DNA of 64,000 nt from Thermomonas sp. (lineage in GTDB: Bacteria > Pseudomonadota > Gammaproteobacteria > Xanthomonadales > Xanthomonadaceae), in the NCBI RefSeq assembly GCF_023953935.1, contig NZ_JAMLIW010000001.1:496001-560000 (forward strand). The letters are read 5' to 3'. Below are positions 8,792 to 21,184 of this stretch, in pieces. Every line of letters begins with the position of its first letter. Position 1 is the stretch's first letter. The notes under the pieces are model-generated. The model was given only the letters and a program-made list of their open reading frames with translations. It was not told the origin of the DNA and did not search any database. Position numbers and translations under genes: made by a program.

Positions 8792-10345
8792 GTGAACAAA
8801 CGCATCGACATCGATCTGCTCGACAGCGGCGGCGATTCCGCGTACGTCAGCGAACGCAAGGTCTATCCACGCGACATTTCCGGCCGCTTCGACCGCATGC
8901 GTCGGCTGGCCGTGTTCTGGCTGCTGGGCATGTATTACCTGTTCCCGTGGTTGCGCTGGGACGGCCGCCAGGCGGTGCTGTTCGACCTGCCGGCGCGCAA
9001 GTTCCATGTCTTCGGCCTGACCTTCTGGCCGCAGGATTTCAGCCTGCTTGCCATCTTGCTGATCGTGCTGGCAATGACCCTGTTCTTCGCCACCGCGCTG
9101 GCCGGACGGCTGTGGTGCGGCTACGCCTGCCCGCAGACGGTGTGGACCGAAACGTTCATGTGGATCGAGCGCTGGACCGAGGGCGACCGCGGCAAGCGGA
9201 TGAAGCTCGACGCCGGCCCGTGGAACCGCGAGAAGATCCTGCGCAAGGGCAGCAAGCACGTGCTGTGGCTGCTGTTCGCGCTGTGGACCGGCTTCACCTT
9301 CGTCGGTTTCTTCACCCCGATCACCAGCCTCGCCATGCGCCTGCCGGCGCTGGACTGGAACGGCTGGGAAACCTTCTGGGTGCTGTTCTATTCGCTGGCC
9401 ACCTGGGGCAACGCCGGCATCCTGCGCGAGCAGGTGTGCAAATACATGTGCCCGTACGCGCGCTTCCAGAGCGCGATGTTCGACCGCGACACCCTGATCA
9501 TCGCCTACGACCCGCTGCGCGGCGAACCGCGCGGCCCGCGCCGCAAGGGCCTGCCCAGCGTGCTGGAGCGCGCGCGCGGCCTGCTCGACATCCGCACCGC
9601 CTACGACTACGTGTTCCGCGCCAGCCAGCACCCCAGCGCCGCCGCGGCGCGGCTCAATGCCGGCGGCACCGTCACCCTTGCCGCCGCCGGCGAGGAAGCC
9701 TTGCCGCTGCCGAAGTTCGAGCCGGACCAACTCGGCGACTGCATCGACTGCACCATGTGCGTGCAGGTCTGCCCGGTCGGCATCGACATCCGCAACGGCC
9801 TGCAATACGAATGCATCGCCTGCGGCCTGTGCATCGACGCCTGCGACGAGGTGATGGACAAGGTCGGGATGCCGCGCGGACTGATCCGCTATACCACCCA
9901 GAACGCCCTCGACGGCCAGCCGGCGCGGATCCTGCGCCCGCGCATCGTCGTCTACGCCATCCTGCTGACCGTGCTGGTGTCGGCCTGGACCTGGGGCGTA
10001 TTCCACCGCAGCCCGCTGATCGCCGACGTGCTGCGCGACCGCAACGCGCTGTACCGCGAGCACGGCGACCGCATCGACAACGGCTACACCTTGAAGCTGG
10101 TCAACAAGACCGATGTCGACCGCAGCTACAAGGTCCGGATCGAGCCGGCCGACCGAACACCGTTGGCACTGAGTGGCGCGCCACTTGCCGTCAAGGTGCC
10201 CGCCGGTGCGGTGATTGCGCACGAACTCGAAGTGGGTGCACCTGCCGACACGGTGCGCGGTCGCCACAACCTGGTCTTCATCATCGAAGCCGAAGACGGC
10301 AGCGCCAGCGTGCGGGTCGACAGCACCTTCTTCGGCCCGATGTAG
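8792..10345 (+). CDS. ccoG: cbb3 oxidase maturation protein CcoG (polyferredoxin-like)
   Basis: CcoG (RdxA/FixG) is an inner-membrane iron-sulfur protein that reduces copper for cbb3 assembly. The 517-residue product has several N-terminal helices and the WCGYACPQTVWTE and CKYMCPYARFQSAMFD blocks. Two ferredoxin clusters follow, CIDCTMCVQVCPVG and CIACGLCIDACDE, then another helix and a C-terminal immunoglobulin-like periplasmic domain (FixG C-terminal). The start is GTG at 8792, with TCAGG just upstream and no ATG in a suitable place. Length is typical of the family. Confidence 0.95.
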   Translation: MNKRIDIDLLDSGGDSAYVSERKVYPRDISGRFDRMRRLAVFWLLGMYYLFPWLRWDGRQAVLFDLPARKFHVFGLTFWPQDFSLLAILLIVLAMTLFFATALAGRLWCGYACPQTVWTETFMWIERWTEGDRGKRMKLDAGPWNREKILRKGSKHVLWLLFALWTGFTFVGFFTPITSLAMRLPALDWNGWETFWVLFYSLATWGNAGILREQVCKYMCPYARFQSAMFDRDTLIIAYDPLRGEPRGPRRKGLPSVLERARGLLDIRTAYDYVFRASQHPSAAAARLNAGGTVTLAAAGEEALPLPKFEPDQLGDCIDCTMCVQVCPVGIDIRNGLQYECIACGLCIDACDEVMDKVGMPRGLIRYTTQNALDGQPARILRPRIVVYAILLTVLVSAWTWGVFHRSPLIADVLRDRNALYREHGDRIDNGYTLKLVNKTDVDRSYKVRIEPADRTPLALSGAPLAVKVPAGAVIAHELEVGAPADTVRGRHNLVFIIEAEDGSASVRVDSTFFGPM

Positions 10346-10356
10346 GCGCGCCGGTC

Positions 10357-10869
10357 ATGGAGCAGCAATCCTCGCCGTGGCGCGAACCCATCGTCTGGCT
10401 GATGCTGGCCCTTGTCGGCGCCGTGGTCATCGGCAGCGCCATCATGCTCAAGGTGGCCGCCGACGGTGGCCCGATGGACGTGGTGCCTGACAAGGTCGAG
10501 CGCACCGGCCAGATCCAGCACAGCGACCTCGGCCCGGACGCCGCCGCCGCGGCCGCCGGGCTCACCGCCGTTGTGCGGATCGACCGGGAACACGGCTTCA
10601 TCGAGGCGTTCCCGGCGACCGGCAACTTCGACCACGCCCAGCGCCTGCATCTTTCCCTGCACCACCCCACCCGCGCCAGCGCCGACCTCGTGCTGGAATT
10701 GGCACCCTTCGACGCCGGCTGGCGCGCTTCCGCCAAACCCGCGCTCGACCACGACTGGCTGCTGCAACTCGAATCCACGGCCGGCCCACGCTGGCGCCTG
10801 CGCGGACGCATGCCGCGCGGCGATCTTGCCGTCCACCTGCAGCCGGCCATCGACAGCGGCCAGCCCTGA
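10357..10869 (+). CDS. ccoH: FixH family protein (cbb3 maturation, CcoH)
   Basis: A 170-residue protein with one N-terminal helix (about residues 13-32) and a periplasmic domain of beta-rich composition. Position between ccoG and ccoI is the conserved place of FixH/CcoH, and the FAHAQ-like segment NFDHAQRLHLSLHHPTRA fits the FixH domain. CcoH is an assembly factor that stays bound to the cbb3 complex; its exact action is unresolved. It begins 11 bases after the ccoG stop and ends five bases before ccoI. Confidence 0.85.
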   Translation: MEQQSSPWREPIVWLMLALVGAVVIGSAIMLKVAADGGPMDVVPDKVERTGQIQHSDLGPDAAAAAAGLTAVVRIDREHGFIEAFPATGNFDHAQRLHLSLHHPTRASADLVLELAPFDAGWRASAKPALDHDWLLQLESTAGPRWRLRGRMPRGDLAVHLQPAIDSGQP

Positions 10870-10873
10870 GCCG

Positions 10874-13246
10874 ATGGACAGCCGCGACGGCGTGTGTTTC
10901 CACTGTGGCGAGTCGCTGCCACCTGCGCCGATGCTGGCCGAACTGGACGGCCAGTCGCGCCCGTTCTGCTGCGATGGCTGCGCCGCCGCCGCGCATTGGA
11001 TCCTCGATGCGCAACTCGACGACTACTACCGCCTGCGCGACGTTCCCGCCGGACGCGTGGATGCCGATGCACCGGCACTGGCGGCCTGGGATCGCGAAGA
11101 ACTGCTTGCCGGCCACGCCCGCGCCATCGAGGGCGGTCGCGAGATCACCGTGCTCACCGACGGCATGCGCTGCGCGGCCTGCGCCTGGCTGATCGATCGC
11201 GCGCTGGCCCGCGAGCCCGGCGTGCTGGATTCCAGCGCCAACGCCATCACCGGACGCATCCGCATCGCCTGGGATCCGGCCCGCACCGTGTTGTCGCAAC
11301 CGCTGGCGCGACTGGCCGCACTCGGCTACCGGCCCTATCTCGCCACCGGCGAAGAGCGCGAGGCGACGCGCCGGCGCCAGCGCAACCGCGACCTGATCCG
11401 GATCGGCCTCGCCGGTATCGGCGCGATGCAGGCGATGATGTTCGCCGAGGCGCTCTATCTCGATACCCGCGGGCAGATGCCCATCCCCACCCGCGATTTC
11501 TTCCGCTGGATCACTTTTTTGGTGTCCACCCCGGTGGTGTTCTGGGCCGGCTGGCCATTCCTGCTCGGCGCCTGGAACGAACTGCGCGGCCGGCGCCTGG
11601 GCATGGATGTGCTGATCGCCGGCTCCACCTTGCTGGCCTGGGCCGCCAGCACCGTCGAAACCCTGCGCGGCGGCCCGCACGTCTGGTTCGATGCGGCGGT
11701 GATGTTCGTGTTCCTGCTGCTGGTGGCGCGCCAGCTCGAACAACGCGCGCGTGGAATTGCCAGCGCCCAGGTCGATGCATTGGCACGGGCGCGGCCGGCC
11801 TTCGCCACCCGCGAACTGGACGATGGCCGCCGCGAGTCGGTGCCGATCGAAGCGCTGGCTGTCGGTGATCGCGTGCGCGTCGCGGTCGGGGAACCGGTCC
11901 CGGCCGATGGCGTCCTGCTCGATGGCGACGCCGCGTTCGAAGAATCCCTGTTGACCGGCGAATCCACGCCGGTGGCCAAGCATGCCGGCGATCCGGTCTA
12001 TGCCGGCACCGCCTGCCGTGAGCACGCCGCCAGCATCCGCATCACCCAGGTCGGCGCCGCCACCCGCCTGGCCGAGCTGGTGCGACTGGTTGAAACCGCG
12101 CAGGCGCATCGCCCGGCGCTGGCGCGCGGCAGTGAACGCATCGCCACCTGGTTCGTCGCCGGCCTCGCGCTCGCCGCACTCGTCGTCTATGCGTGGTGGC
12201 GCCTGCACGAACCTGCGCGCGCCTTCGAGGTGGTGCTCGCCCTGCTCGTCATCAGCTGTCCCTGCGCGCTGTCGCTGGCGGTACCGGCAGCGCTCGCCGC
12301 CGCCCACGGCGCGCTGGCGAAGATCGGCGTGCTGGCGGTGCGCCCGGACGCGCTGGAGCGACTGGCACGCGTCAGCGAGGTGGTCTTCGACAAGACCGGC
12401 ACCTTGACCTGCGGCAAGCCGCAGCGGCAGGCCATCACCGACCTGCGCGGGTTGCAGGAAACCGAAGCGCTGCGCATCGCCGCGGCGCTGGAGCGCGACA
12501 GCAGCCACCCGCTGGCCGCCGCCTTCGCGGACTGCCCCGACCCGCCGCCCGCCAGCAACATTCGCGCCGTGCCCGGGCAGGGTGTCGAAGGTGTCATCGA
12601 AGGCCGACGCTGGCGCATTGGCAGCGCGCCGTTCGCCATCGGCAGCGCCGACGATGGCACGGTCTGGCTCGGCGGCGCGGACGGCCGGCGCGCCCGCTTC
12701 CTGATCACCGAACGCGTTCGCAACAACGCCGCGCCGGCGCTGCAACGCCTGCGCGAGCAAGGCCTGTGCTTGCGCCTGGCCAGCGGCGATGCCGAGCCGG
12801 CCGTCACCCGCCTCGCGCGGGAACTGTGCCTGGAGCACGCCCACGCGCGACAATCGCCCGAAGACAAGCTGGCGTTGGTACGACAATTGCAAAACGAAGG
12901 GAAATGCGTGGCGATGGTCGGCGACGGTCTCAACGACGCGCCGGTGCTGGCCGGCGCCGACGTCTCGCTGGCGATCGGCGACGGCGCCGCGCTGGCCCAG
13001 CGCAGCGCCGATTTCGTGCTCGCCGGCTCCAACCTCGGCGCGGTGCCTGCGGCGATCTCGATCGCCCGCCGCAGCCGTCGCGTCATCCGCGAAAACCTCG
13101 GCTGGGCGATCGGCTACAACCTGCTGGCCCTGCCGCTGGCGGCTGCCGGCATGGTGACGCCCTGGCTCGCCGCGCTCGGGATGGCGCTATCGTCGCTGCT
13201 GGTCACTGCCAACGCCTTGCGCCTGACCCGGGTGGCTCGCACATGA
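10874..13246 (+). CDS. ccoI: Copper-translocating P-type ATPase CcoI (FixI)
   Basis: P1B-type ATPase that exports copper for loading the cbb3 oxidase. The 790-residue protein starts with a cysteine-rich segment (CFHCG at 8-12, FCCDGC soon after), then a heavy-metal domain with GMRCAAC (residues 97-103). Next come the membrane CPC motif (C462-P-C464), the phosphorylation site DKTGT (D506), the HP dipeptide in SSHPL, and GDGLNDAP (around 683-690). The start at 10874 gives the normal FixI N-terminus; upstream open frame is shadow. Context with ccoG, ccoH and ccoS supports the oxidase-specific role over general copper resistance. Confidence 0.95.
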   Translation: MDSRDGVCFHCGESLPPAPMLAELDGQSRPFCCDGCAAAAHWILDAQLDDYYRLRDVPAGRVDADAPALAAWDREELLAGHARAIEGGREITVLTDGMRCAACAWLIDRALAREPGVLDSSANAITGRIRIAWDPARTVLSQPLARLAALGYRPYLATGEEREATRRRQRNRDLIRIGLAGIGAMQAMMFAEALYLDTRGQMPIPTRDFFRWITFLVSTPVVFWAGWPFLLGAWNELRGRRLGMDVLIAGSTLLAWAASTVETLRGGPHVWFDAAVMFVFLLLVARQLEQRARGIASAQVDALARARPAFATRELDDGRRESVPIEALAVGDRVRVAVGEPVPADGVLLDGDAAFEESLLTGESTPVAKHAGDPVYAGTACREHAASIRITQVGAATRLAELVRLVETAQAHRPALARGSERIATWFVAGLALAALVVYAWWRLHEPARAFEVVLALLVISCPCALSLAVPAALAAAHGALAKIGVLAVRPDALERLARVSEVVFDKTGTLTCGKPQRQAITDLRGLQETEALRIAAALERDSSHPLAAAFADCPDPPPASNIRAVPGQGVEGVIEGRRWRIGSAPFAIGSADDGTVWLGGADGRRARFLITERVRNNAAPALQRLREQGLCLRLASGDAEPAVTRLARELCLEHAHARQSPEDKLALVRQLQNEGKCVAMVGDGLNDAPVLAGADVSLAIGDGAALAQRSADFVLAGSNLGAVPAAISIARRSRRVIRENLGWAIGYNLLALPLAAAGMVTPWLAALGMALSSLLVTANALRLTRVART

Positions 13247-13256
13247 AAGGCCGGCC

Positions 13257-13463
13257 ATGAACATCCTGCTGTTCCTGATACCCATCAGCCTGGTCCTGAT
13301 CGGGGTAGCCGCCTGGGTGTTCGTCTGGGCGGTGCGGCACGGCCAGTTCGAGGATCTCGACACCCCGGCGCTGGACGTGCTGCGCGACGACGCGCGCCCC
13401 GTGCAGGACAAGGACAAGCCATCGGCTCCCGCCGCGGGGCCAGGGCAGCACCATGCCGATTGA
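13257..13463 (+). CDS. ccoS: cbb3 oxidase maturation protein CcoS
   Basis: A 68-residue protein with a single N-terminal helix (MNILLFLIPISLVLIGVAAW) and the QFEDLDTPALDVLRDD segment that identifies CcoS, which is needed for cofactor insertion into the cbb3 oxidase. The C-terminal tail is rich in alanine, proline and histidine. It starts ten bases after ccoI and overlaps the following SafE-type gene by 11 bases. Confidence 0.93.
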   Translation: MNILLFLIPISLVLIGVAAWVFVWAVRHGQFEDLDTPALDVLRDDARPVQDKDKPSAPAAGPGQHHAD

Positions 13464-14175
13464 CAGCGTCGTCCTCGGTGCCGCGCTGCTGACCGGCATC
13501 CTCGGCGGCGCCCACTGCGTGGCCATGTGCGGCGGCATCGCCACCAGTTTTTCGGTTGGCGCGCGCGGCGGATGGGCCGCGCTGCAACCCAATCTGGGCC
13601 GCGTGCTTGGCTACGTTCTGGCCGGCGCGCTCGTGGGGGGCTTGGGTGGCGGCCTGCTCGGCCTTGCCCGGCTGCCCTGGTTGGGTGTGGCCATGCGGGC
13701 CGCGGTCGGTCTGGTGCTGGTCATCGCCGGACTGCGCATGCTGGACACGCACCATCGCCTGCCGCGCTTTTCCGGTGGCCCCGGCCACTGGCTGTGGCGC
13801 GCCCTGCGCCCACTCCAGCGTCGGCTGTTGCCGGCCAACACCCCCACCCGCCGCCTGCTGCTGGGCATGCTCTGGGGCTGGATGCCCTGCGGCCTGTCGT
13901 CCACCCTGCTCGCCGCCGCCTGGCTGACCGCCAGTCCCGTGCACGGGGCACTGACCATGGCCGCATTCGGCCTCGGCACCTTGCCGGTGATGGTGTCACT
14001 GACCTGGGCCGGCGCCCGCATCGGCCAGCGCCTGCAGCGCGGCGCATTTCGTCCCCTCGCTGGCGCCGCGGTGATCTTCGCGGGCGTGCTCACCCTCGCT
14101 GCGCCGTGGTTGATCCACCTGCCCGCCGCACACGGCTTGCTCGAGGCACTGGGCTGTCGCAGCCTGCCGACCTGA
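13453..14175 (+). CDS. Sulfite exporter TauE/SafE-type (UreH/DsbD-like) membrane protein
   Basis: A 240-residue protein with about six helices. The N-terminal GGAHCVAMCGG motif and the central GMLWGWMPCGLSSTLLAAAW block, each with cysteine or histidine inside a helix, are characteristic of the DsbD_2/UreH-like family often labelled TauE/SafE. Genes of this family commonly end cbb3 assembly operons, where a role in copper delivery or thiol redox is suspected but not firmly shown. It overlaps ccoS and is the last gene of the oxidase run. A 132-base gap follows before the two-component genes. Confidence 0.85.
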   Translation: MPIDSVVLGAALLTGILGGAHCVAMCGGIATSFSVGARGGWAALQPNLGRVLGYVLAGALVGGLGGGLLGLARLPWLGVAMRAAVGLVLVIAGLRMLDTHHRLPRFSGGPGHWLWRALRPLQRRLLPANTPTRRLLLGMLWGWMPCGLSSTLLAAAWLTASPVHGALTMAAFGLGTLPVMVSLTWAGARIGQRLQRGAFRPLAGAAVIFAGVLTLAAPWLIHLPAAHGLLEALGCRSLPT

Positions 14176-14307
14176 GCGAAGCCGTCACGGTCGCAAGCTG
14201 AATCATCGGCAATATCCTGACGCAATCGCGACGTGCAGCACAGGCAAACGTCACGACCTTGCATACAATCGAAGAGACGGGTTCGAGCACGCAACAGGGG
14301 AACGGCA

Positions 14308-15006
14308 GTGGCAGTACCCAAGCAGCAGACCGGCGCGCTGCAGCGCCTGCTCGGCATGGGCAGGCGCGAGGACAGCGCGATCCCGACCGAGCTTGGCATC
14401 CTGCGCCAGCAGCTGGCCGTCGCCGAAGCGGTCGAGCAGGAACGCAAACGCATCTACGATGACCTCCACGACGACGTCGGCAGCGCCCTGCTGACCCTGT
14501 TGCACCGGGTCCCCGACGGCGAGCGCCAACTGGTGCGTGAAATCCTGCAGGACCTGCGCGCCATCCTCGCCCACGACCGCGGCATCGAAGGCAGCCTGCT
14601 GGAAGTGCTGGCGCAGCTGCGCGACGAAATCGAGCAGCGCCTGCTCACCCGTTCCATCACGCTGGACTGGCACCAGTCCGATACCCTGCCCGACCCGACG
14701 CTAGACCGCGCCCAGTCCATGCACCTGTTCCGGATCGGTCGCGAAGCGGTCACCAATGCCATCCGCCACGCCAACCCTTCACGGGTCCGCATCATCGTGC
14801 GCCAGGTCGCCGCGGATCTGATCTTCGAAGTGACCGACGATGGCCATTTCGATCCGGCCCGGATCGGCGACGGCCGCGGCACCCGCAGCATGCGCGCGCG
14901 CGCCGACGAACTGCACGGCGACATCCAGTGGCAGCAAGGTACCTTGGGCGGCACCAAAGTCCACCTGCGCTTCCCGCTGCCCGCCGCTCCCGCAGCCGGG
15001 GGATAG
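14308..15006 (+). CDS. NarL-type histidine kinase lacking a sensor domain
   Basis: A 232-residue soluble protein of the HisKA_3 plus HATPase type. The phosphoacceptor region reads ERKRIYDDLHDDVGSALLTL with the histidine at residue 54, and the ATP domain shows EAVTNAIRHANPS (N box) and a DDGHFDP segment. I see no transmembrane helix, PAS or GAF domain; only about 45 residues precede the H box. The start is taken as GTG at 14308, with AGGGGA upstream; the frame also runs back to a GTG at 14233 that adds an arginine-rich stretch without features. It is followed 32 bases later by its likely partner regulator and may sense through a separate protein. Confidence 0.85.
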   Translation: MAVPKQQTGALQRLLGMGRREDSAIPTELGILRQQLAVAEAVEQERKRIYDDLHDDVGSALLTLLHRVPDGERQLVREILQDLRAILAHDRGIEGSLLEVLAQLRDEIEQRLLTRSITLDWHQSDTLPDPTLDRAQSMHLFRIGREAVTNAIRHANPSRVRIIVRQVAADLIFEVTDDGHFDPARIGDGRGTRSMRARADELHGDIQWQQGTLGGTKVHLRFPLPAAPAAGG

Positions 15007-15038
15007 CCAGCGCCGATGCGGCGTGGGAGCATCACCGG

Positions 15039-15695
15039 ATGGACGCCGCTCCGCGCACCGCCTTGCTGCTGGAAGACCTGCCGGAAGTGGCCGCATGGCT
15101 GGCCGCGCTGCTGGCCCGGCATTACCCCGGCATTGACATCCAGCATGCCCCTACTCTGGGCGTTGCACGGCAATGGCTCGACTCCGGCCTGCAGCCACAG
15201 CTGGCCCTGATCGACCTCGGCCTGCCCGACGGCGATGGCACCCAGCTGATCCGCCCACTGGCACAGCGTTGCCCCGGTTGCACCATCGTCGTGACGACCC
15301 TGTTCGGCGACGATGCCCATGTCTTCCCTGCCCTGCGTGCCGGCGCCCACGGCTATCTGCTCAAGGATCAGCCCGAAGAACGCCTCGGTGCCGCGCTCGA
15401 CGGCATCCTGCGCGGTGAACCGCCGCTGTCACCCGCCATTGCCAAACGCCTGCTGCGCGCCTTCCAGCCGGTGGCGGCAGACGACACCCCCGGCGTCGAA
15501 TCCCTCACCCCCCGTGAACGCGAAGTGCTGGTGCTGGTCAGCAAGGGCTGCCGCCTGCCGGAACTGTCGGAAAAACTCGAAATCAGCCGCCATACCGTCT
15601 CCGATCACCTCAAGTCGATCTACCGCAAGCTCAACGTCAACAGTCGCGCCGAGGCCACGCTGGAAGCCGCACGGATGGGATTGGTGCAGCTGTAG
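15039..15695 (+). CDS. NarL/LuxR-type response regulator
   Basis: A 218-residue two-domain regulator. The receiver has the acidic pair E12-D13, the phosphorylated aspartate D59 in LALIDLGLPDGDG, a threonine at VVTT and the lysine in GYLLKDQ. The C-terminal LuxR/NarL helix-turn-helix is LTPREREVLVLVSKG through EISRHTVSDHLKSIYRKLNV. The ATG at 15039 is preceded by GTGGGAGC. It is the obvious partner of the kinase just upstream. Position directly after the cbb3 genes suggests redox or respiratory control, but targets cannot be read from the sequence. Confidence 0.9.
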   Translation: MDAAPRTALLLEDLPEVAAWLAALLARHYPGIDIQHAPTLGVARQWLDSGLQPQLALIDLGLPDGDGTQLIRPLAQRCPGCTIVVTTLFGDDAHVFPALRAGAHGYLLKDQPEERLGAALDGILRGEPPLSPAIAKRLLRAFQPVAADDTPGVESLTPREREVLVLVSKGCRLPELSEKLEISRHTVSDHLKSIYRKLNVNSRAEATLEAARMGLVQL

Positions 15696-15761
15696 CCGCG
15701 ACGCCGCGCGCATCGGGGCACGACCGCGTTGGCGCAGTTCCACGCGAACCCGGGGCGCACG

Positions 15762-15790
15762 AAAAAACCGCCGGCGAACCAGCGGTTTTC
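15762..15790 (-). terminator. Bidirectional intrinsic terminator (tRNA-Pro / response regulator)
   Basis: AAAACCGC (15764-15771) and GCGGTTTT (15782-15789) form an 8-bp stem. On the minus strand it is followed by six T residues, just after tRNA-Pro. On the plus strand it ends TTTTC, about 70 bases after the response regulator. Confidence 0.8.
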
Positions 15791-15805
15791 GGGCAAACCG
15801 TGAAA

Positions 15806-15882
15806 TGGTCGGGGTAGCCGGATTTGAACCGACGACCACTTGTCCCCCAGACAAGTGCGCTACCAGGCTGCGCCATACCCCG
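15806..15882 (-). tRNA. tRNA-Pro (GGG)
   Basis: A 77-nt tRNA including an encoded CCA end. The acceptor arm pairs CGGGGTA with TACCCCG. The anticodon arm is CTTGT-CTGGGGG-ACAAG, giving anticodon GGG for proline. The T arm contains GGTTCAAATCC. It follows the ihfA-merR genes on the same strand, an arrangement common in Xanthomonadales, and a T-rich terminator follows. Confidence 0.97.
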
Positions 15883-15893
15883 AATCGGAGGCA

Positions 15894-15922
15894 ATTATAG
15901 CGAATGCGCGGGCGGTTTCCGC
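15894..15922 (-). promoter_or_regulatory. Promoter of tRNA-Pro (-10 box)
   Basis: Read leftward, a perfect TATAAT lies at 15894-15899, 11 bases before the tRNA 5' end. The -35 region 17 bases upstream is weak (CGGAAA-like). Confidence 0.5.
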
Positions 15923-15962
15923 ATGCGGTGCCGAAAGGTGCGCCGCCGTGCGCCGCTTGGGT

Positions 15963-16319
15963 TCAGTGCCGCAGGATCTGCAGCACTTCTTCCAGCTCAC
16001 CGCGCACCTGACGCACGATCTGCGCGCTCAGGGCGGATTCCTGTTTGGCGTCGTCGCCGCCCAGCCGCAGCCGCGCGCCGCTGATGGTATAGCCCTGTTC
16101 GTACAGCAGGCTGCGGATCTGGCGGACCATCAGCACGTCGTGGCGCTGATAGTAGCGGCGGTTGCCGCGACGCTTGGAGGGTTCGAGACTGGGGAACTCG
16201 GTCTCCCAGTAGCGCAGCACATGCGGCTTGACGTCGCACAGCTCGCTGACTTCACCGATCGTGAAATAGCGTTTGGCCGGGATCGGCGGAAGCTCGCGAT
16301 TGCTCCCCGGATCAAGCAT
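15963..16319 (-). CDS. MerR-family transcription regulator
   Basis: A 118-residue protein with an N-terminal MerR helix-turn-helix: [31 protein letters not shown], then [31 protein letters not shown]. There are no cysteines arranged as a metal site; the only one seen is in SELCDVK. The C-terminal part is a helical, probably coiled-coil dimerisation segment. Small MerR genes directly after ihfA are common in Gammaproteobacteria, and their function is generally unassigned. The ATG at 16319 overlaps the end of ihfA by eight bases, so co-translation is likely. Confidence 0.9.
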   Translation of the reverse strand: MLDPGSNRELPPIPAKRYFTIGEVSELCDVKPHVLRYWETEFPSLEPSKRRGNRRYYQRHDVLMVRQIRSLLYEQGYTISGARLRLGGDDAKQESALSAQIVRQVRGELEEVLQILRH

Positions 16320-16614
16320 GGTTGCTCCCGCTGTAAGCCTCGACCCGCGCCCGCAGCTTCTGACCCGGACGGAAGGTGACGACGGTGCGCGCGGTGATCG
16401 GAATCTCCTGGCCGGTCTTGGGGTTGCGGCCCGGGCGCGGATTCTTGCGGCGCAGGCCGAAGTTGCCGAAGCCCGACAGCTTGATCTGGCTGCCCTGCTC
16501 CAGCGCTTCGCGCAAGCCACCGAAAAACGCCTCGACGAATTCCTTCGCTTCGCGCTTGTTCAGGCCGACCTCTGCATAGAGTTGTTCGGCCATGTCCGCC
16601 TTGGTCAACGCCAT
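16312..16614 (-). CDS. ihfA: Integration host factor alpha subunit
   Basis: A 100-residue HU/IHF-family protein that bends DNA as a heterodimer with IhfB. The protein starts [20 protein letters not shown] and contains [27 protein letters not shown] with the DNA-intercalating RPGRNPKTG arm, then the [18 protein letters not shown] end typical of IhfA. The chosen start gives the standard length; seven codons upstream in frame are ignored. It follows pheT by 21 bases, the same order as in E. coli. Confidence 0.96.
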   Translation of the reverse strand: MALTKADMAEQLYAEVGLNKREAKEFVEAFFGGLREALEQGSQIKLSGFGNFGLRRKNPRPGRNPKTGQEIPITARTVVTFRPGQKLRARVEAYSGSNHA

Positions 16615-16635
16615 CCCGCTCCCCTGTCCACCCAA

Positions 16636-20158
<3,523 letters not shown>

Positions 20159-20244
20159 CCAAACAAAATGGGGAAGGACTCGCGCCCTTCCCCACGTCGT
20201 GGCGGCTTGCGCCACCGATGCTGCATTGCGTGTGGATCGGCGGC

Positions 20245-20604
<360 letters not shown>

Positions 20605-20617
20605 GGTTCAGCCCTCC

Positions 20618-20815
20618 TCAGAGATACGGCAACATGCGGTCCAGCCGGCCCGCGTCCTCGGCACGAACGTGGTTCGTCTGCCGCAGGTTGCGCTTCCGCT
20701 TGGTCGCTTTCTTGGTGAGGATGTGGCTCTTGTTGGCGTGGCCGCACTTGTACTTGCCGGAAGCGGTCTTCCGGAAGCGCTTGGCCGCCGCCCGATTGGT
20801 CTTGATCTTGGGCAT
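20618..20815 (-). CDS. rpmI: Ribosomal protein L35
   Basis: A 65-residue basic protein starting [20 protein letters not shown], with [21 protein letters not shown] in the middle, the standard L35 sequence and length. It is the first gene after a 369-base gap behind infC that carries a candidate promoter and a long perfect inverted repeat, so it may be expressed partly apart from thrS-infC and be subject to L20 control. Confidence 0.97.
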   Translation of the reverse strand: MPKIKTNRAAAKRFRKTASGKYKCGHANKSHILTKKATKRKRNLRQTNHVRAEDAGRLDRMLPYL

Positions 20816-21007
20816 TGGGAATCCTTGCGAAATCAACGAACTGGCCGAGGCGCCATTTCTGGGCTTTGCGACTCGCCTTTGGCTGGTCGCGATACCCAGG
20901 AAACGGGCTTTCCATCCTTGCCTTGCCGGTGGTAAGCCCTTGATTCAGAAAGAATCCGGGCTGGTCCTGTTGGAACTCGACAACAAACCCGGCGGACCGG
21001 GCCGATT

Positions 21008-21036
21008 ATTATGGCTGGGTGGCGTGAGGTTTGCAA
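21008..21036 (-). promoter_or_regulatory. Candidate promoter for rpmI-rplT
   Basis: Read leftward, TTGCAA (21031-21036), a 17-base spacer and CATAAT (21008-21013) match the sigma-70 consensus in four and five of six positions. Transcription would start near 21001 and give a leader of about 185 bases before rpmI. Confidence 0.4.
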
Positions 21037-21103
21037 ATCCTTGCCCGTGGGATCCTCGACACTGCAAGGATCAGGGCATTGCGTCATGCCACTCACCACC
21101 CAA

Positions 21104-21174
21104 GGCGGCTGCCGGGGGTTCCGGGCACCAAGCGAGTATCGGGGAGCGACTGCCCGGAACCCCCGGCAGCCGCC
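21104..21174. repeat. 24-bp perfect inverted repeat after infC
   Basis: The arms 21104-21127 and 21151-21174 are exact reverse complements over 24 bases (GGCGGCTGCC... pairing with ...GGCAGCCGCC), separated by a 23-base loop. The element starts ten bases after the infC stop. No T-run follows on either strand, so a simple intrinsic terminator is unlikely. RNA processing, attenuation or a palindromic repeat insertion are alternatives. Confidence 0.9.
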
Positions 21175-21184
21175 CTCGTGAGAC

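Larger units (their letters stand above)
20816..21184 (-). other. infC-rpmI intergenic leader
   Basis: This 369-base gap holds no gene that I can support. It contains a 24-bp perfect inverted repeat (21104-21174), a candidate promoter (21008-21036) and a smaller dyad around 21036-21075 (ATCCTTGC / GCAAGGAT). It is the expected place for an L20-responsive leader of rpmI-rplT. Confidence 0.6.
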
